A model generated the notes under the pieces. That model was not told where the DNA came from, made no database searches, and was given only the letters and a program-made list of their open reading frames with translations. From CAZFER01 sp964517495 (GTDB taxonomy: Bacteria; Hinthialibacterota; Hinthialibacteria; Hinthialibacterales; Hinthialibacteraceae), in NCBI GenBank assembly GCA_964517495.1, contig CAZFER010000021.1:17818-81817 (forward strand): a stretch of DNA of 64,000 nucleotides. Direction: 5' to 3'. This document shows positions 19,396 to 29,062 of the stretch, piece after piece (the first letter of the stretch is position 1; each line of letters opens with the position of its first letter). A program made the translations under genes and the position numbers.

Positions 19396-22200
19396 CTATT
19401 CCACAAAAAATGTCCGTTTAAACGAAACTCCCTGATTCTTAGAGGATGAGGCATCCTGCGCGACCGCATACACCGTATGGGCTCCTTCACCCTGGCGTAA
19501 TTGCCATATGAATGGCCGTTGTTGTTTCACACCAACTGACTGGTTATCACAAAATATCTCCACCTCGTCGATTCCACTGGAATCCCGGGCCAAAACAGGA
19601 ATCGTAATCAATCCATCCTCCCTCTTCTGTACATCACCTATTTCTACCACAGGGGGGATATGATCTAATTTCGTATGAAGATGAACAATAATAGGCTTAT
19701 CGACCGTATATTCAAACTTTGGCATTGTAGTAAATGATTTGAGTTGATTGTCGTGTACATCGCTAATAGTCACTTTATCACATTCCGGATCAGCCACATA
19801 AAAAGAAAGTTGGGCCGATTTATTATCCAATACAGAAAGTCGATACGTGTCTCTTCGTATTTTTCTGGCTTGAATTGTCCTATCGTCTGGCCCCCTTACG
19901 TAAAGTTTAAAAATATCACGAAACGATTCAAACGGTTTAAACTGCCATAAAATTCGTCCCTGCTTTCCTTCAATCAATGTTGTTGACAAAGCAATTGGCG
20001 CGCCTTCATCAAACGATAAATGGGATACAACTTGATCATCATCCCCTCCAAATCGGGCAACCGCCACATGACGGATAGCATGATGTTTGGGGTGAGCCAC
20101 CACAACACCTTTCCAACCTTTTTTCTTAATAATAGAGCGGGCTTGCCCACCATCGCCCAACACCTTCATCTGCTCTTGCGGGGTATGGGAAAAGAGAGTA
20201 ACCGCCAAATCATGTACTATTTCATTGGCTTCAACAGGCCGCTTGCTAATTGGTGATATATAAACACCGTCACATTGATCTTTATATTCAGGCTGGCGCG
20301 CCCAGTTATACCCTACCGTACGCTTAAGTTCGATAGGCTGTGTTTCATCAATAATCAACATCCCCGCATCATTATCAACGCACCACCAATTTGATTCTCG
20401 TTGTTCTTCACTTCCAAGCTTTAACTTGCCCATCTGATCATAATACGTTCGCTTACCGGTCATTCCATCTCTAACATAAAAGTAAAGAGGCAAACCGGTC
20501 CATGACACATTCAACGATTGATTGGCTATTAATTGGGAGATGAAAATCGTCACGCCTTCTTCGTAAGAAAAGAAAGCGTAATGCCGATCCCCATAAGGCG
20601 TGCTCGCAACACCTGAGGTAGAGAAACCACTATCATCCATCTCATAAGTAAAATGAGATTCAGGCTTGATTGCCTTCAAACGCTGCCCGTCCTGATCGAA
20701 CCATTCATATTCACCAGTCAATGATTTTGGATGGCAATAAACCAAGGGTTCTGTCGTCGAATCATTGTCACCGGTTGGATGAATAAAACCACAAAGCCCT
20801 GTGCCGGAATAATTCGAATGCGTTCGGCGGGATGAAATGCTCCCCCAGGAAAATGAGGCTATATGAGAAGGTGATCGATGTATAAGGTTTTGCAGCCAAC
20901 GATAATGATACGTTCCCTCTATTGCATCCATCGCACGTTGATGAGAAATCGGCTCAGCACGTGGACCGTTGTATTTATGCATCAGATAGGCCATCCCCGC
21001 TTTGGCCCATGAATTACGATGATAATCATATTGAGCAATAGCTTGTGAATGTTGCTGCAACAAGCGTGCCGCCCGTTCTTCCAGAGCTGAAGCGACTGGA
21101 TCCTGCGTGAGAACAGCCCCATAACAATAAGCCAATAAACCAGCCCCGTAAAAAGCATCGTACTCATTGCCATGGGGTGATAGCGGTTCACCTACCGGTA
21201 GAGACAATCGCTTCAACCACTCAAACACCCCATCAAAACCATTTCCAGGATACCTGAATGTTTCGGGAACCTTCTGCCCGGTAATATCAGCCAATAGTTC
21301 GATATAGCATCGTCCCTCAAAAAGCATATCTCCCCCATACCAGATATTGCACCAACCATGATGATCGCTGGTATAATCCTGATAAAGATTCCATCCCTCT
21401 GCCCATTCACTGATAGGTTGGTTTTCTACTAATGTGGGATTGGCAAAATCATGCAAAGTGGACACCATATCAATACCGTTTCCTGCAATAATATCCATAT
21501 ATAAATTGGCATCTTCCCGTTGAGGAAAAAGAAATGCCGCTCCCATGGTGCTGGATAAATCCTGCTTCACCTGATCATGATTGCCTCCTTGAGGGGTAGA
21601 CCAGCGCTGCACAATCCGTTCTTCGGGTGCACCGCCAACCAGCACATTTTCCAATAATGCCTTGGTTTCATCATCCAATTTGGGCCACATTACTGCGGCA
21701 GCCAGCGTCAACCAACCCACCTCATCAGCCCGGTAGGAATATTTCCTTCGCCAGTGCTGGCCTTCTAGAAACTCGGGCCGTGTATTGGGCAGATAAGGAT
21801 AGGGATTATCCACATACGTGCTGGTCAGGCAACACCACCGCATGGATTGAATCACATGTCTCAATAACTCTTCTCGAGGAACACGCTCTTTACCAAAGTG
21901 GGATTTATCACTTTCCGTGAGCAAAATTGAGTAACAAAACTGCACCATCCCATTTCCAGGAATGACAATGATGGTGGCATACGGTTCATCCCGCCAATTC
22001 TGGTATTTACGAAAATCATAAAATCCACTATTGGGCACACGTTCCGAATCATCCACCCACAGTGGTTCAAATACATCCACCGCACTTTCCAGAACCTCCA
22101 TATAAAGGCTCATCAACTCATCTTCCGTGAAAGCCGCAGAAGATGAGGAAGGGATAATCAAGGCTATCAAAAGGCTTATGTATACAATAATATGTTTCAT
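19396..22200 (-). CDS. Large secreted protein, probable alpha/alpha-toroid carbohydrate-active protein with C-terminal Ig-like domain (934 aa)
   Basis: I choose ATG 22200 (GGAG ribosome site, 6-nt spacer) over the codon 12 nt upstream. Signal peptide 1-22 (ends SSSSA). Residues about 25-430 are helical with aromatic-rich turns (SDHHGWCNIWYGGDM, HGNEYDAFYGAGLLAY), resembling the toroid of heparinase-type polysaccharide lyases. Residues about 440-760 are beta-rich, as in the sandwich half of such lyases. The last 90 residues (from PPVVEIGDVQ to FKRTFFVE) look like a bacterial Ig-like domain. Catalytic residues cannot be assigned by eye, so the lyase assignment is tentative. It is divergently transcribed from the Asp-rich protein operon, from which it is separated by 145 bp. 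Confidence 0.75.
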   Translation of the reverse strand: MKHIIVYISLLIALIIPSSSSAAFTEDELMSLYMEVLESAVDVFEPLWVDDSERVPNSGFYDFRKYQNWRDEPYATIIVIPGNGMVQFCYSILLTESDKSHFGKERVPREELLRHVIQSMRWCCLTSTYVDNPYPYLPNTRPEFLEGQHWRRKYSYRADEVGWLTLAAAVMWPKLDDETKALLENVLVGGAPEERIVQRWSTPQGGNHDQVKQDLSSTMGAAFLFPQREDANLYMDIIAGNGIDMVSTLHDFANPTLVENQPISEWAEGWNLYQDYTSDHHGWCNIWYGGDMLFEGRCYIELLADITGQKVPETFRYPGNGFDGVFEWLKRLSLPVGEPLSPHGNEYDAFYGAGLLAYCYGAVLTQDPVASALEERAARLLQQHSQAIAQYDYHRNSWAKAGMAYLMHKYNGPRAEPISHQRAMDAIEGTYHYRWLQNLIHRSPSHIASFSWGSISSRRTHSNYSGTGLCGFIHPTGDNDSTTEPLVYCHPKSLTGEYEWFDQDGQRLKAIKPESHFTYEMDDSGFSTSGVASTPYGDRHYAFFSYEEGVTIFISQLIANQSLNVSWTGLPLYFYVRDGMTGKRTYYDQMGKLKLGSEEQRESNWWCVDNDAGMLIIDETQPIELKRTVGYNWARQPEYKDQCDGVYISPISKRPVEANEIVHDLAVTLFSHTPQEQMKVLGDGGQARSIIKKKGWKGVVVAHPKHHAIRHVAVARFGGDDDQVVSHLSFDEGAPIALSTTLIEGKQGRILWQFKPFESFRDIFKLYVRGPDDRTIQARKIRRDTYRLSVLDNKSAQLSFYVADPECDKVTISDVHDNQLKSFTTMPKFEYTVDKPIIVHLHTKLDHIPPVVEIGDVQKREDGLITIPVLARDSSGIDEVEIFCDNQSVGVKQQRPFIWQLRQGEGAHTVYAVAQDASSSKNQGVSFKRTFFVE

Positions 22201-22345
22201 GTTGCTCTCCAATATATTTGATCCAATCTGCTTTAACCTATCACATCACACAAAGGCTGAGAATAGATGAAGAAGATTCACATACCATATTTCAAACATT
22301 TTTGTTAGAATAGGAATTCATTCTAATAACCGGAGATAAACTTAA

Positions 22346-24199
22346 ATGATAACGAAAGCCTTCATCAAAATAATGATACCAACCCTTCTGTTTGCTTTAA
22401 CTTCAATACATACTTCAATGGCCCAGCCGTGGTGGGTTTCAGAAACAACGATGGATGAGAAAGCGCAAATCGATTTAACCCAAAAATCGTGGTGGACAAA
22501 GGCATCGGCCTTGCAAGCGGGTGAACAATTTATCCTGCGTTCCGATTTTGATGATACGAAAATGATGATAGTGAAATGTGAGGCACGCCAACGAAATCCT
22601 CAGCAAAACATGCTTGTCTGGATCATCGATGACGATGAGGATATGGATTCCCAAAACCCCAAGGAGGATCGCGACAGCGATTGTTATGTTGTTGATTATG
22701 GTTGCGACGGGATGGTGGATCGCATGGTGGATTATATCAACGATGACACAGATTCCACACCAGATGAGATGGAAATCCGTTATTTCATTGATGGCTCATT
22801 ACGGCGTGCCTGGTTCGGTGTCGATTTGGATGATGACGGCCAGATGTGGGATCTTATCGATTATGAATACAGCGGTGATTTCTTCAAAAGCGATCCCTAC
22901 GGCAATAATCTTATCTTTATGAACAAATATAATCCTCATTCACATTCCTGGGTGCCCATCTCAGAGTGCCCTTTTTCCTTTTACGATATCGATGATGACA
23001 ACCAATCAGAAACCGTGGTGCGCTTCAGTGCCGCTCCATTGCAATTTGATCCCAACATTGACCCCGATTACGCTAATAGCCGCGCACGTTACGAAGGCCG
23101 TTATGACTCATCGATGGAACATATAGGAGTAGTTAACATTCGCTATAGTTTTGATATTGATGGCTTAAGTTCAAATGAATCCCCCCTGCATTATGAGATG
23201 GGATTCAATATGATCGGCGAACAGCCCTATCAGTATAAAAACATGGAACGAACCAATTCTCTACGCCGCCCTCCATCAACCGCAGTATGCATTCGATGGG
23301 ATGAAGTAAGAGAGGTAGCTGATAATTATCCAGCCCAACAAACCGGCTTTTCATGGATGGAATTTTCGGATGCGTCCCTCCGAATTGGACATCCTTCGTT
23401 ACCCCAAGCCAACCGACGATGGGAGGGGGTATTTTGGACCTGGCATCGAAGGATTATGCACAACACCGGTGGACCGGTGCAATATTGGAACATGCGCCGT
23501 GAGTTCTGTGGTCATGAAACCAGTCAACGGGAACTCTACTACAGCCCGGTCGATCATCGCATCCATTTAAAATACGCCACAGAAGGCTGGTTAAAGATCG
23601 GTAGTATTGAAGGGAATGAAATGATTGGTGAAGTGCGCATGTATGATACCAATGAAGACGGCTATTTTGACCGCTGGGAATATTATGAAAACAATCAAGC
23701 GATGCCCTATCGCACTTCCAGTGTTACAAATGCACAAAACCAGGATTTAAATGATTTGAAAGAAATCACGGAGTTTTATAATCAGAAGATTATACCCAAC
23801 GCAATTCAGCAAAACAAACAACTCATCGAATGCATTAAGCAGGTTCCAATATTAAACAATAAATCAATACCAAACTTTTACCAGAGCGCATTAACTCAAG
23901 CCACCAGCCCAGGGGAAAAGCGTTATATACTCGACCTGATTCGCGAATATTGGTATCGGCAATTTCAAAACGATGCCCGTGAATATGCAGCTCTTTATTT
24001 TAAAAATGAACGTAATATGAATACTCGACGCTCAACCGAACAGAGAGAACAATCGAAAACAGCGTGGACCTATTCAAAACAACTTTCAAATATTGACGCC
24101 CTGTATGCAAAAGGAAAATTTGATCAAGCCGCCACTTTATTTGAATCATTCAATGATACATATCCGGAGCATTTCTACATGCTCCACAATACTAACTAA
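22346..24199 (+). CDS. Secreted Asp-rich protein, paralogue 1 (617 aa)
   Basis: Signal peptide 1-27 (ends SMA). Residues about 95-170 carry many Asp-rich loops (IIDDDEDMDSQ, DLDDDGQMWD, DIDDDNQSE). These resemble calcium-binding loops of the thrombospondin-3/FG-GAP type. Two motifs, RRWEGVFW and YYSPVDHRIHLKY, recur in the next gene as ERWEGVIA and YYHPGDHRIHLKH, so the two proteins are paralogues. The C-terminal 120 residues are helical and Gln-rich. The gene is first in a + strand operon, with 20 bp to the next gene. Function unknown; a calcium-dependent extracellular binder is a plausible guess. Confidence 0.8.
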   Translation: MITKAFIKIMIPTLLFALTSIHTSMAQPWWVSETTMDEKAQIDLTQKSWWTKASALQAGEQFILRSDFDDTKMMIVKCEARQRNPQQNMLVWIIDDDEDMDSQNPKEDRDSDCYVVDYGCDGMVDRMVDYINDDTDSTPDEMEIRYFIDGSLRRAWFGVDLDDDGQMWDLIDYEYSGDFFKSDPYGNNLIFMNKYNPHSHSWVPISECPFSFYDIDDDNQSETVVRFSAAPLQFDPNIDPDYANSRARYEGRYDSSMEHIGVVNIRYSFDIDGLSSNESPLHYEMGFNMIGEQPYQYKNMERTNSLRRPPSTAVCIRWDEVREVADNYPAQQTGFSWMEFSDASLRIGHPSLPQANRRWEGVFWTWHRRIMHNTGGPVQYWNMRREFCGHETSQRELYYSPVDHRIHLKYATEGWLKIGSIEGNEMIGEVRMYDTNEDGYFDRWEYYENNQAMPYRTSSVTNAQNQDLNDLKEITEFYNQKIIPNAIQQNKQLIECIKQVPILNNKSIPNFYQSALTQATSPGEKRYILDLIREYWYRQFQNDAREYAALYFKNERNMNTRRSTEQREQSKTAWTYSKQLSNIDALYAKGKFDQAATLFESFNDTYPEHFYMLHNTN

Positions 24200-24219
24200 A
24201 TTTAAGTAGAGGCCTAATT

Positions 24220-26781
24220 ATGCAACCTTCTTTCAACCACTTGATATTTATTATTCTACTCACTATATCTTTGACCATTCCCACCAGCGATGCCTCAGAT
24301 AATCAACCTTCAAAGCAGGAATTGTTTGAACATGTCTTTGGAAATTTTGCTCAACTGGATGCCTCATTTCATCAGAAGGTGCTTTCTGCAACCCACGGTA
24401 AACGTCATTATGTGGATATAAATTCGGACGCACATCCAGAGGAAGTTTGGTTTATTGATACAGCCCCACGGCATCCGGAACGCTATCGTCCTTTGTTAGT
24501 TCGCGTGATAGATGAGGATGGCGATCTGCATTGGAACCATGAGCCTGATATGGATAGCGACTTGTATATCGCAGATTGGAAGGCGGATGGCAGTGTGGAT
24601 GCGGTGCTGGATTACACCGATACAGATGGTGATAACGATGTGGATGAAGTGGGAATGTATTTTATCGGCAGTGGCGCCAATTATGTACCCGGTCAAGCCA
24701 TGCGAGTGTGGTGGGGCAAGGATATCGGTGATGACAACTTATTATGGTATGACATCGCTTACACCTACAATCAGCGTCTTTGCCAATATCGCACCCATTT
24801 TGGCGGGAATGAACTATTCGTCTCCTTTTTGTTGGATGTAGACCAAAACAAATGGATTCCCTTCTTCGAAAATCCCTTTCTATTTTACGATCACGACCGA
24901 GACGGAATTACAGAAGAAGTCTTGCGATTGTCGGGCTATCAGGATCAAGTTGAATCGATGCGCTATAGTTTCGATGCTGACAATGATGCCACTGACCACC
25001 AACCCCGGGATTTTGATGTATCGATTAGTGCCTGGGCAAAAGGCTCCTCTGCTTCCCCACCCTCTAATCAGCGTGGCCGCTCAGATTTACGTATTGCTAC
25101 ACGCTATTTGGATAAAACATCACTTCGCTCAATCCCAACCGGTGAGTTTTTAGCCTATAATTATGCCCGTGATTTCGTTAAGCCGATTGAGTGGAAAACC
25201 TTATTGTTTACATGGGATGAAATTGATCTTAACGTGGATGCACAAAACCAATATGGCGATTTCGACGAACGCTGGGAAGGCGTGATCGCTCATGGCAATC
25301 AAGATTTCCCCCAAGTAGGTGGTCCCAGCTGCGGCCCTCATAACAAGCGATATGAACACATCTTACAAAAATCGTCTACGGTGAATGTCTACTATCATCC
25401 CGGCGATCACCGTATTCACTTGAAACATGCTGAACGCAGCTGGATGGATGTGGATATTGATTTCAACCACACGGCTGACATGCGTTACACGATGATCGAT
25501 CGTGACGGGAATGGCTACATCGACCAATACCAATTCGATCGCAATGGTGATGGAGAGTATGACGACGAATGGAATGTGGATGATCGCCATGTCATGGACA
25601 TCAAATGGTCGTGGGCAGACATCAACGCCATAATTGCAACCCAACGGGAATCGCTTCCCCTACTTTCTGAATTAGTAAAATTACTTAAACGTTCGATCAA
25701 ATCAATTAAGCCAGACTTAACGCTTAACCTTCATGAGAAATTCCCTCCATGGTACGCTCTTGATAATCTTCCAGAGTCCGTCATGCACCGGCTTAAACAA
25801 TCCCCAGAAAGTCAGCGATTTCGTCATGAATGTGTAAAGGATTATTTGATCACTATTCTTCATCGATTGCATGACTCTGAATCATTCTGGACCAAATTCA
25901 ATCACAATCGAAGCATGGGCCACTACCAGCAAATGATGAAGTGTTTGGAAGAATCGTTTAACACTTCATCCAATTTAACTGAGGATAAAACTTCTATACC
26001 ACAAACACCTCGTGTTGCTTATACAAAACGATCAGGTACAACCTTTATTGGATGGGAATCTGAAGAAACAGCCTATTGGTGGAGCGATGGACAATTTGGT
26101 TTCTATGGAAAAAACCGGCCTCATTTACTCTACTCACAAAAAGACTCATTAAACCGCGAGGATTATCGCGACGTGTTCAATGTGAAAAACAGTCCTGGTT
26201 GTGGAGGTATGACGCTTTATATAAACGACACCCCTTATCCGGTTTGGAATCAAAAAGATACCACTGACATTCAATTCTCCAGCCGTTTGTTGAATAAAAA
26301 CGATAACGCTGTAACGGTCGAATTAAAAGCAGAAGGTATTGGCCAATCTTCCAATCCTTACACTATTACCTGGCATGCCACTTCAATGGCTGAACAACCG
26401 GAAACTCAAATCAACGTAATGGTTGATGGAGGAAATCAAGATGACACGCTGGCTTTAGGAATAGGGCTGGCAGCCTTTGAACAGGAGGCCTTTCACATAG
26501 ATACACAGGCAGGGGTAATGGCGGAATGGGGCATTCAAAACCCTGACATGGGATGGATCGGGATGGGAGTCATTTTCCCCCCTCATCGATTTATGCGTAT
26601 CGAAAATCTCCCCGGGGAGAACCAGGTTATCATCGCTGTTGAACCTCAACTTTGGACTGAATATTCCATACAATGTGAATGGTTGCGTGGACGTCGATTC
26701 AACCGAAACCCATCCGCCCACGATTGGTTCAAACAACTCGGGCAACTTTCCGCGCAATTGAAGAAAGAAAAAGGAGAATAG
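24220..26781 (+). CDS. Secreted Asp-rich protein, paralogue 2, with extra C-terminal domain (853 aa)
   Basis: Signal peptide about 1-26. The first 480 residues match paralogue 1 in order of motifs: the Asp-rich segment (VIDEDGDLHW, DMDSDLYIADW), FDERWEGV, YYHPGDHRIHLKH, then DRDGNGYIDQYQFDRNGDG, a clear EF-hand-like calcium loop. About 240 further residues form a beta-rich C-terminal domain that paralogue 1 lacks (residues about 600-850). The next gene starts 5 bp after the stop, with its ribosome site overlapping this gene's end. The two genes probably arose by duplication and then gained or lost the last domain. Function unknown. Confidence 0.8.
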   Translation: MQPSFNHLIFIILLTISLTIPTSDASDNQPSKQELFEHVFGNFAQLDASFHQKVLSATHGKRHYVDINSDAHPEEVWFIDTAPRHPERYRPLLVRVIDEDGDLHWNHEPDMDSDLYIADWKADGSVDAVLDYTDTDGDNDVDEVGMYFIGSGANYVPGQAMRVWWGKDIGDDNLLWYDIAYTYNQRLCQYRTHFGGNELFVSFLLDVDQNKWIPFFENPFLFYDHDRDGITEEVLRLSGYQDQVESMRYSFDADNDATDHQPRDFDVSISAWAKGSSASPPSNQRGRSDLRIATRYLDKTSLRSIPTGEFLAYNYARDFVKPIEWKTLLFTWDEIDLNVDAQNQYGDFDERWEGVIAHGNQDFPQVGGPSCGPHNKRYEHILQKSSTVNVYYHPGDHRIHLKHAERSWMDVDIDFNHTADMRYTMIDRDGNGYIDQYQFDRNGDGEYDDEWNVDDRHVMDIKWSWADINAIIATQRESLPLLSELVKLLKRSIKSIKPDLTLNLHEKFPPWYALDNLPESVMHRLKQSPESQRFRHECVKDYLITILHRLHDSESFWTKFNHNRSMGHYQQMMKCLEESFNTSSNLTEDKTSIPQTPRVAYTKRSGTTFIGWESEETAYWWSDGQFGFYGKNRPHLLYSQKDSLNREDYRDVFNVKNSPGCGGMTLYINDTPYPVWNQKDTTDIQFSSRLLNKNDNAVTVELKAEGIGQSSNPYTITWHATSMAEQPETQINVMVDGGNQDDTLALGIGLAAFEQEAFHIDTQAGVMAEWGIQNPDMGWIGMGVIFPPHRFMRIENLPGENQVIIAVEPQLWTEYSIQCEWLRGRRFNRNPSAHDWFKQLGQLSAQLKKEKGE

Positions 26782-26786
26782 GGATC

Positions 26787-28133
26787 ATGAATAAACAATC
26801 ATTATCACGGCGAAATTTTGTACGCACCAGCGCGGCTATCGGAGCGGCTGCACCGACGATTCTATTCAACACATCGTTATCCGCCAAAGAAGTGGCCAAG
26901 CCAGCCGCCTTGGGAGGCAAGCGCTCCGTTGATACCAAAATCCCCGAATGGCCGATGATTAAGCAACTGGATGAAGAAAAGTTTCTCAACACCTTGCGAA
27001 GTAAAGACTGGTGCCGATTGGGAAATGAAACCGTCACCACCTTTGAAAATGCCTGGTCGGAAAAATTAGATGTCAATCATAGCATCGGAACGGTTAACGG
27101 GACCAGTTCACTTTATGCCGCCTTATTCGCACTGGATGTGGGGCCTGGCGATGAAGTTATTGTTCCCGCTTATACGTTTGTGGCATCGGTTAACGCGATT
27201 CTGCAGCAATTCGCATTACCAGTATTCGCCGACACCGACCGTCAAACCTTTCAGATCGACACCACCACTTTAGAAGAGCGCATAACAGAAAACACCAAAT
27301 GCATTATGCCTGTTCATCTCGGTGGGAGTACGGCCAATATGGATGAAGTGCTTCGTATCGCCCAAAAGCATAACATTCCCGTCGTTGAAGATGCCTGCCA
27401 GGCGCATTTCGCTGAATGGCGCGGCCAGCGCGTGGGTGGCATTGGGGATGTGGGATGCTTTAGTTTTCAGGAAACCAAAATCCTGCCCTGTGGTGAAGGG
27501 GGCGCATGTGTCACCAATAATGAAGACTTATACGACAAAATGCACGCTTTTCAAAATAACGGTCGTGACCGAAAATTGGGTAAACCACGAGAAGGTTACC
27601 TTCATCACGGCGCCAACCTGCGCATGACCGAATATCAGGCTGCCCTGTTACTGGCGCAACTCACCCGCTTGGAATCGCAATGCGCTCATCGTGTCAAGAA
27701 TGCCAACTATTTGAACAAAATGCTCGAAGATATCCCTGGCATTCGCCCTGCGGCCATGTATGAGGGCAATAATCGCAATACCTATTACCTTTACATGCTG
27801 CATTATGATAAAGAGCAATTTTCGGGATTATCACGCAGCCAATTTGTTGACGCCATGAGAAAAGAAGGCGTTTATCTGGGTGGTGGTTATCATTACCTCA
27901 ATAAACATCCATTCCTCAAAAAGATGCTCAATTCACGCTGGTATGCCAACATCTACCCCAAAGAACGCATCGATGCCTATTGGAAGAACAACCATTGTCC
28001 GGAAAACGATACGCTCAGCGAAGAAGGCCTGTTTATGTCCCAACGCCACCTCCTCAGTTCGCCATCGCATATGGAACAAATCGCTGAAGCCTTCCGAAAG
28101 GTACAATCTCATGCACAAGCATTGAAAGGGTAA
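26787..28133 (+). CDS. Tat-exported DegT/DnrJ/EryC1/StrS-type PLP aminotransferase (448 aa)
   Basis: The start is ATG 26787, behind AAGGAG, and not the longer upstream frame. A Tat leader (SRRNFVRTSAAIGAAAP) covers residues 7-23. The fold type I PLP family is shown by NGTSSLYAALFAL (about 104-116), the DEVIVPAYTF loop, VVEDACQAH (199-207, the Asp contacting the pyridine nitrogen) and the Schiff-base lysine K231 in FSFQETKILPCGEGG. Family members aminate nucleotide-linked keto-sugars, but those act in the cytosol. A Tat leader on such an enzyme is unusual and suggests periplasmic sugar amination or a co-opted role. It is the last gene of the operon with the two Asp-rich proteins. Confidence 0.85.
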   Translation: MNKQSLSRRNFVRTSAAIGAAAPTILFNTSLSAKEVAKPAALGGKRSVDTKIPEWPMIKQLDEEKFLNTLRSKDWCRLGNETVTTFENAWSEKLDVNHSIGTVNGTSSLYAALFALDVGPGDEVIVPAYTFVASVNAILQQFALPVFADTDRQTFQIDTTTLEERITENTKCIMPVHLGGSTANMDEVLRIAQKHNIPVVEDACQAHFAEWRGQRVGGIGDVGCFSFQETKILPCGEGGACVTNNEDLYDKMHAFQNNGRDRKLGKPREGYLHHGANLRMTEYQAALLLAQLTRLESQCAHRVKNANYLNKMLEDIPGIRPAAMYEGNNRNTYYLYMLHYDKEQFSGLSRSQFVDAMRKEGVYLGGGYHYLNKHPFLKKMLNSRWYANIYPKERIDAYWKNNHCPENDTLSEEGLFMSQRHLLSSPSHMEQIAEAFRKVQSHAQALKG

Positions 28134-28164
28134 AAAATTATCATTCTATCGAACAGACAAGTGA

Positions 28165-28329
28165 TTGACATGGAATATTAAGATTGCAATGCTTGAAGCG
28201 GAAGAAGGGTTTAGTGTTTCAGTTCCAAGATTTCCAGGCTGTTGGTCTCAAGGAGAAACAAAGGAAGAAGCATTAGAAAACATTCATGTTGCAATACAAG
28301 AGTATCTAGACGCTTCAACCCTCCCCTAG
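28165..28329 (+). pseudogene. Truncated HicB-like antitoxin, cut by a repeat
   Basis: The frame from TTG 28165 (or ATG 28189, 46 codons) gives IKIAMLEAEEGFSVSVPRFPGC and then SQGETKEEALENIHVAIQEYL, the typical HicB core fold. After EYLDAS the frame enters a copy of the dispersed CCCCTCCC palindrome and stops there at TAG 28327. The C-terminal DNA-binding part is absent and no HicA partner lies alongside. Short single-domain HicB proteins do exist, so function cannot be excluded. Confidence 0.6.
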
Positions 28330-28356
28330 CCCCTCCCAGTCGTGGGAGGGGAATGG
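28317..28356 (-). repeat. CCCCTCCC palindromic repeat, copy 1 (single module, inverted)
   Basis: CCCCTCCC and GGGAGGGG (28330-28337, 28344-28351) form an 8-bp perfect palindrome with a 6-nt loop, flanked by the conserved TAGGGGAGGGTTG tail in reverse orientation. It matches modules at 33311 and 35187. Confidence 0.75.
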
Positions 28357-28443
28357 CATTTCAAATGGCTGACCTATTAACAAATAAGATGTACCACGTA
28401 TTAATTATCTTTGATTATGAATAATCGTTCGGAGCAATTAAAT

Positions 28444-28965
28444 ATGAACTCCCTACTTAAATTCCCCACCTTTTTCATTTTAATCCTATTATCCACCTTT
28501 GTTGTTTCATGCAACCACAGGCCGTTAAATCCAGACGATGTTACTTTAAATTCCAAACAGGTGCGCATGCTGGCGAATATTATCCTCACGAAAACACCGG
28601 AACATATTCATATGCCGGAATCAAGCCAATTTACCTGGGTTTGGTTGAATGTGGAGGACAAAGAGAATCCAGCGAAACTGAATGATGAAGTGATTCGCCA
28701 AATGCGTGAAAAATACACTGTGTATCTAAAGGAAAGTGACATTCCCAAAGAAAAAATCCATACCAACGAACAAGGTGAACGCATAGGGTTTAGCAATGGA
28801 TTTCGGTTCTCTTTCGAAACCGAATTTGAACGAAGTGATGTGGTCAAGATCAATTATTCTGATTATGTAGGCAACATGGCGGCAAGTTGGCATTGGACCA
28901 AATACAAATGGAATGGAACACGCTGGAAAATAATTGAAAAACCGGATTCTCTTATGGTGTCTTGA
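28444..28965 (+). CDS. Small lipoprotein of unknown function (173 aa)
   Basis: The start is ATG 28444 with GGAG 9 nt upstream; the frame also continues 11 codons further up. A type II signal peptide ends in a lipobox FVVSC, so the mature protein begins at Cys about residue 23 and is lipid-anchored. The rest is polar, with no known motif. The end lies 39 nt before a strong GC-rich hairpin. Not recognised. Confidence 0.75.
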   Translation: MNSLLKFPTFFILILLSTFVVSCNHRPLNPDDVTLNSKQVRMLANIILTKTPEHIHMPESSQFTWVWLNVEDKENPAKLNDEVIRQMREKYTVYLKESDIPKEKIHTNEQGERIGFSNGFRFSFETEFERSDVVKINYSDYVGNMAASWHWTKYKWNGTRWKIIEKPDSLMVS

Positions 28966-29003
28966 TTTACTTAAACCTAATTTTTTAATCTTTGTAAACA
29001 AAC

Positions 29004-29028
29004 GGCCCGCCGGAAAACCCGGCGGGCC
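29004..29028. terminator. GC-rich hairpin between convergent genes
   Basis: GGCCCGCCGG (29004-29013) pairs perfectly with CCGGCGGGCC (29019-29028) around a 5-nt loop. It lies between the + strand lipoprotein gene and the - strand secreted protein gene and could end both transcripts. T tracts are weak on both sides. Confidence 0.7.
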
Positions 29029-29062
29029 ATACTTATTCTTCTCTGATGGATTTCAAGTTCAA

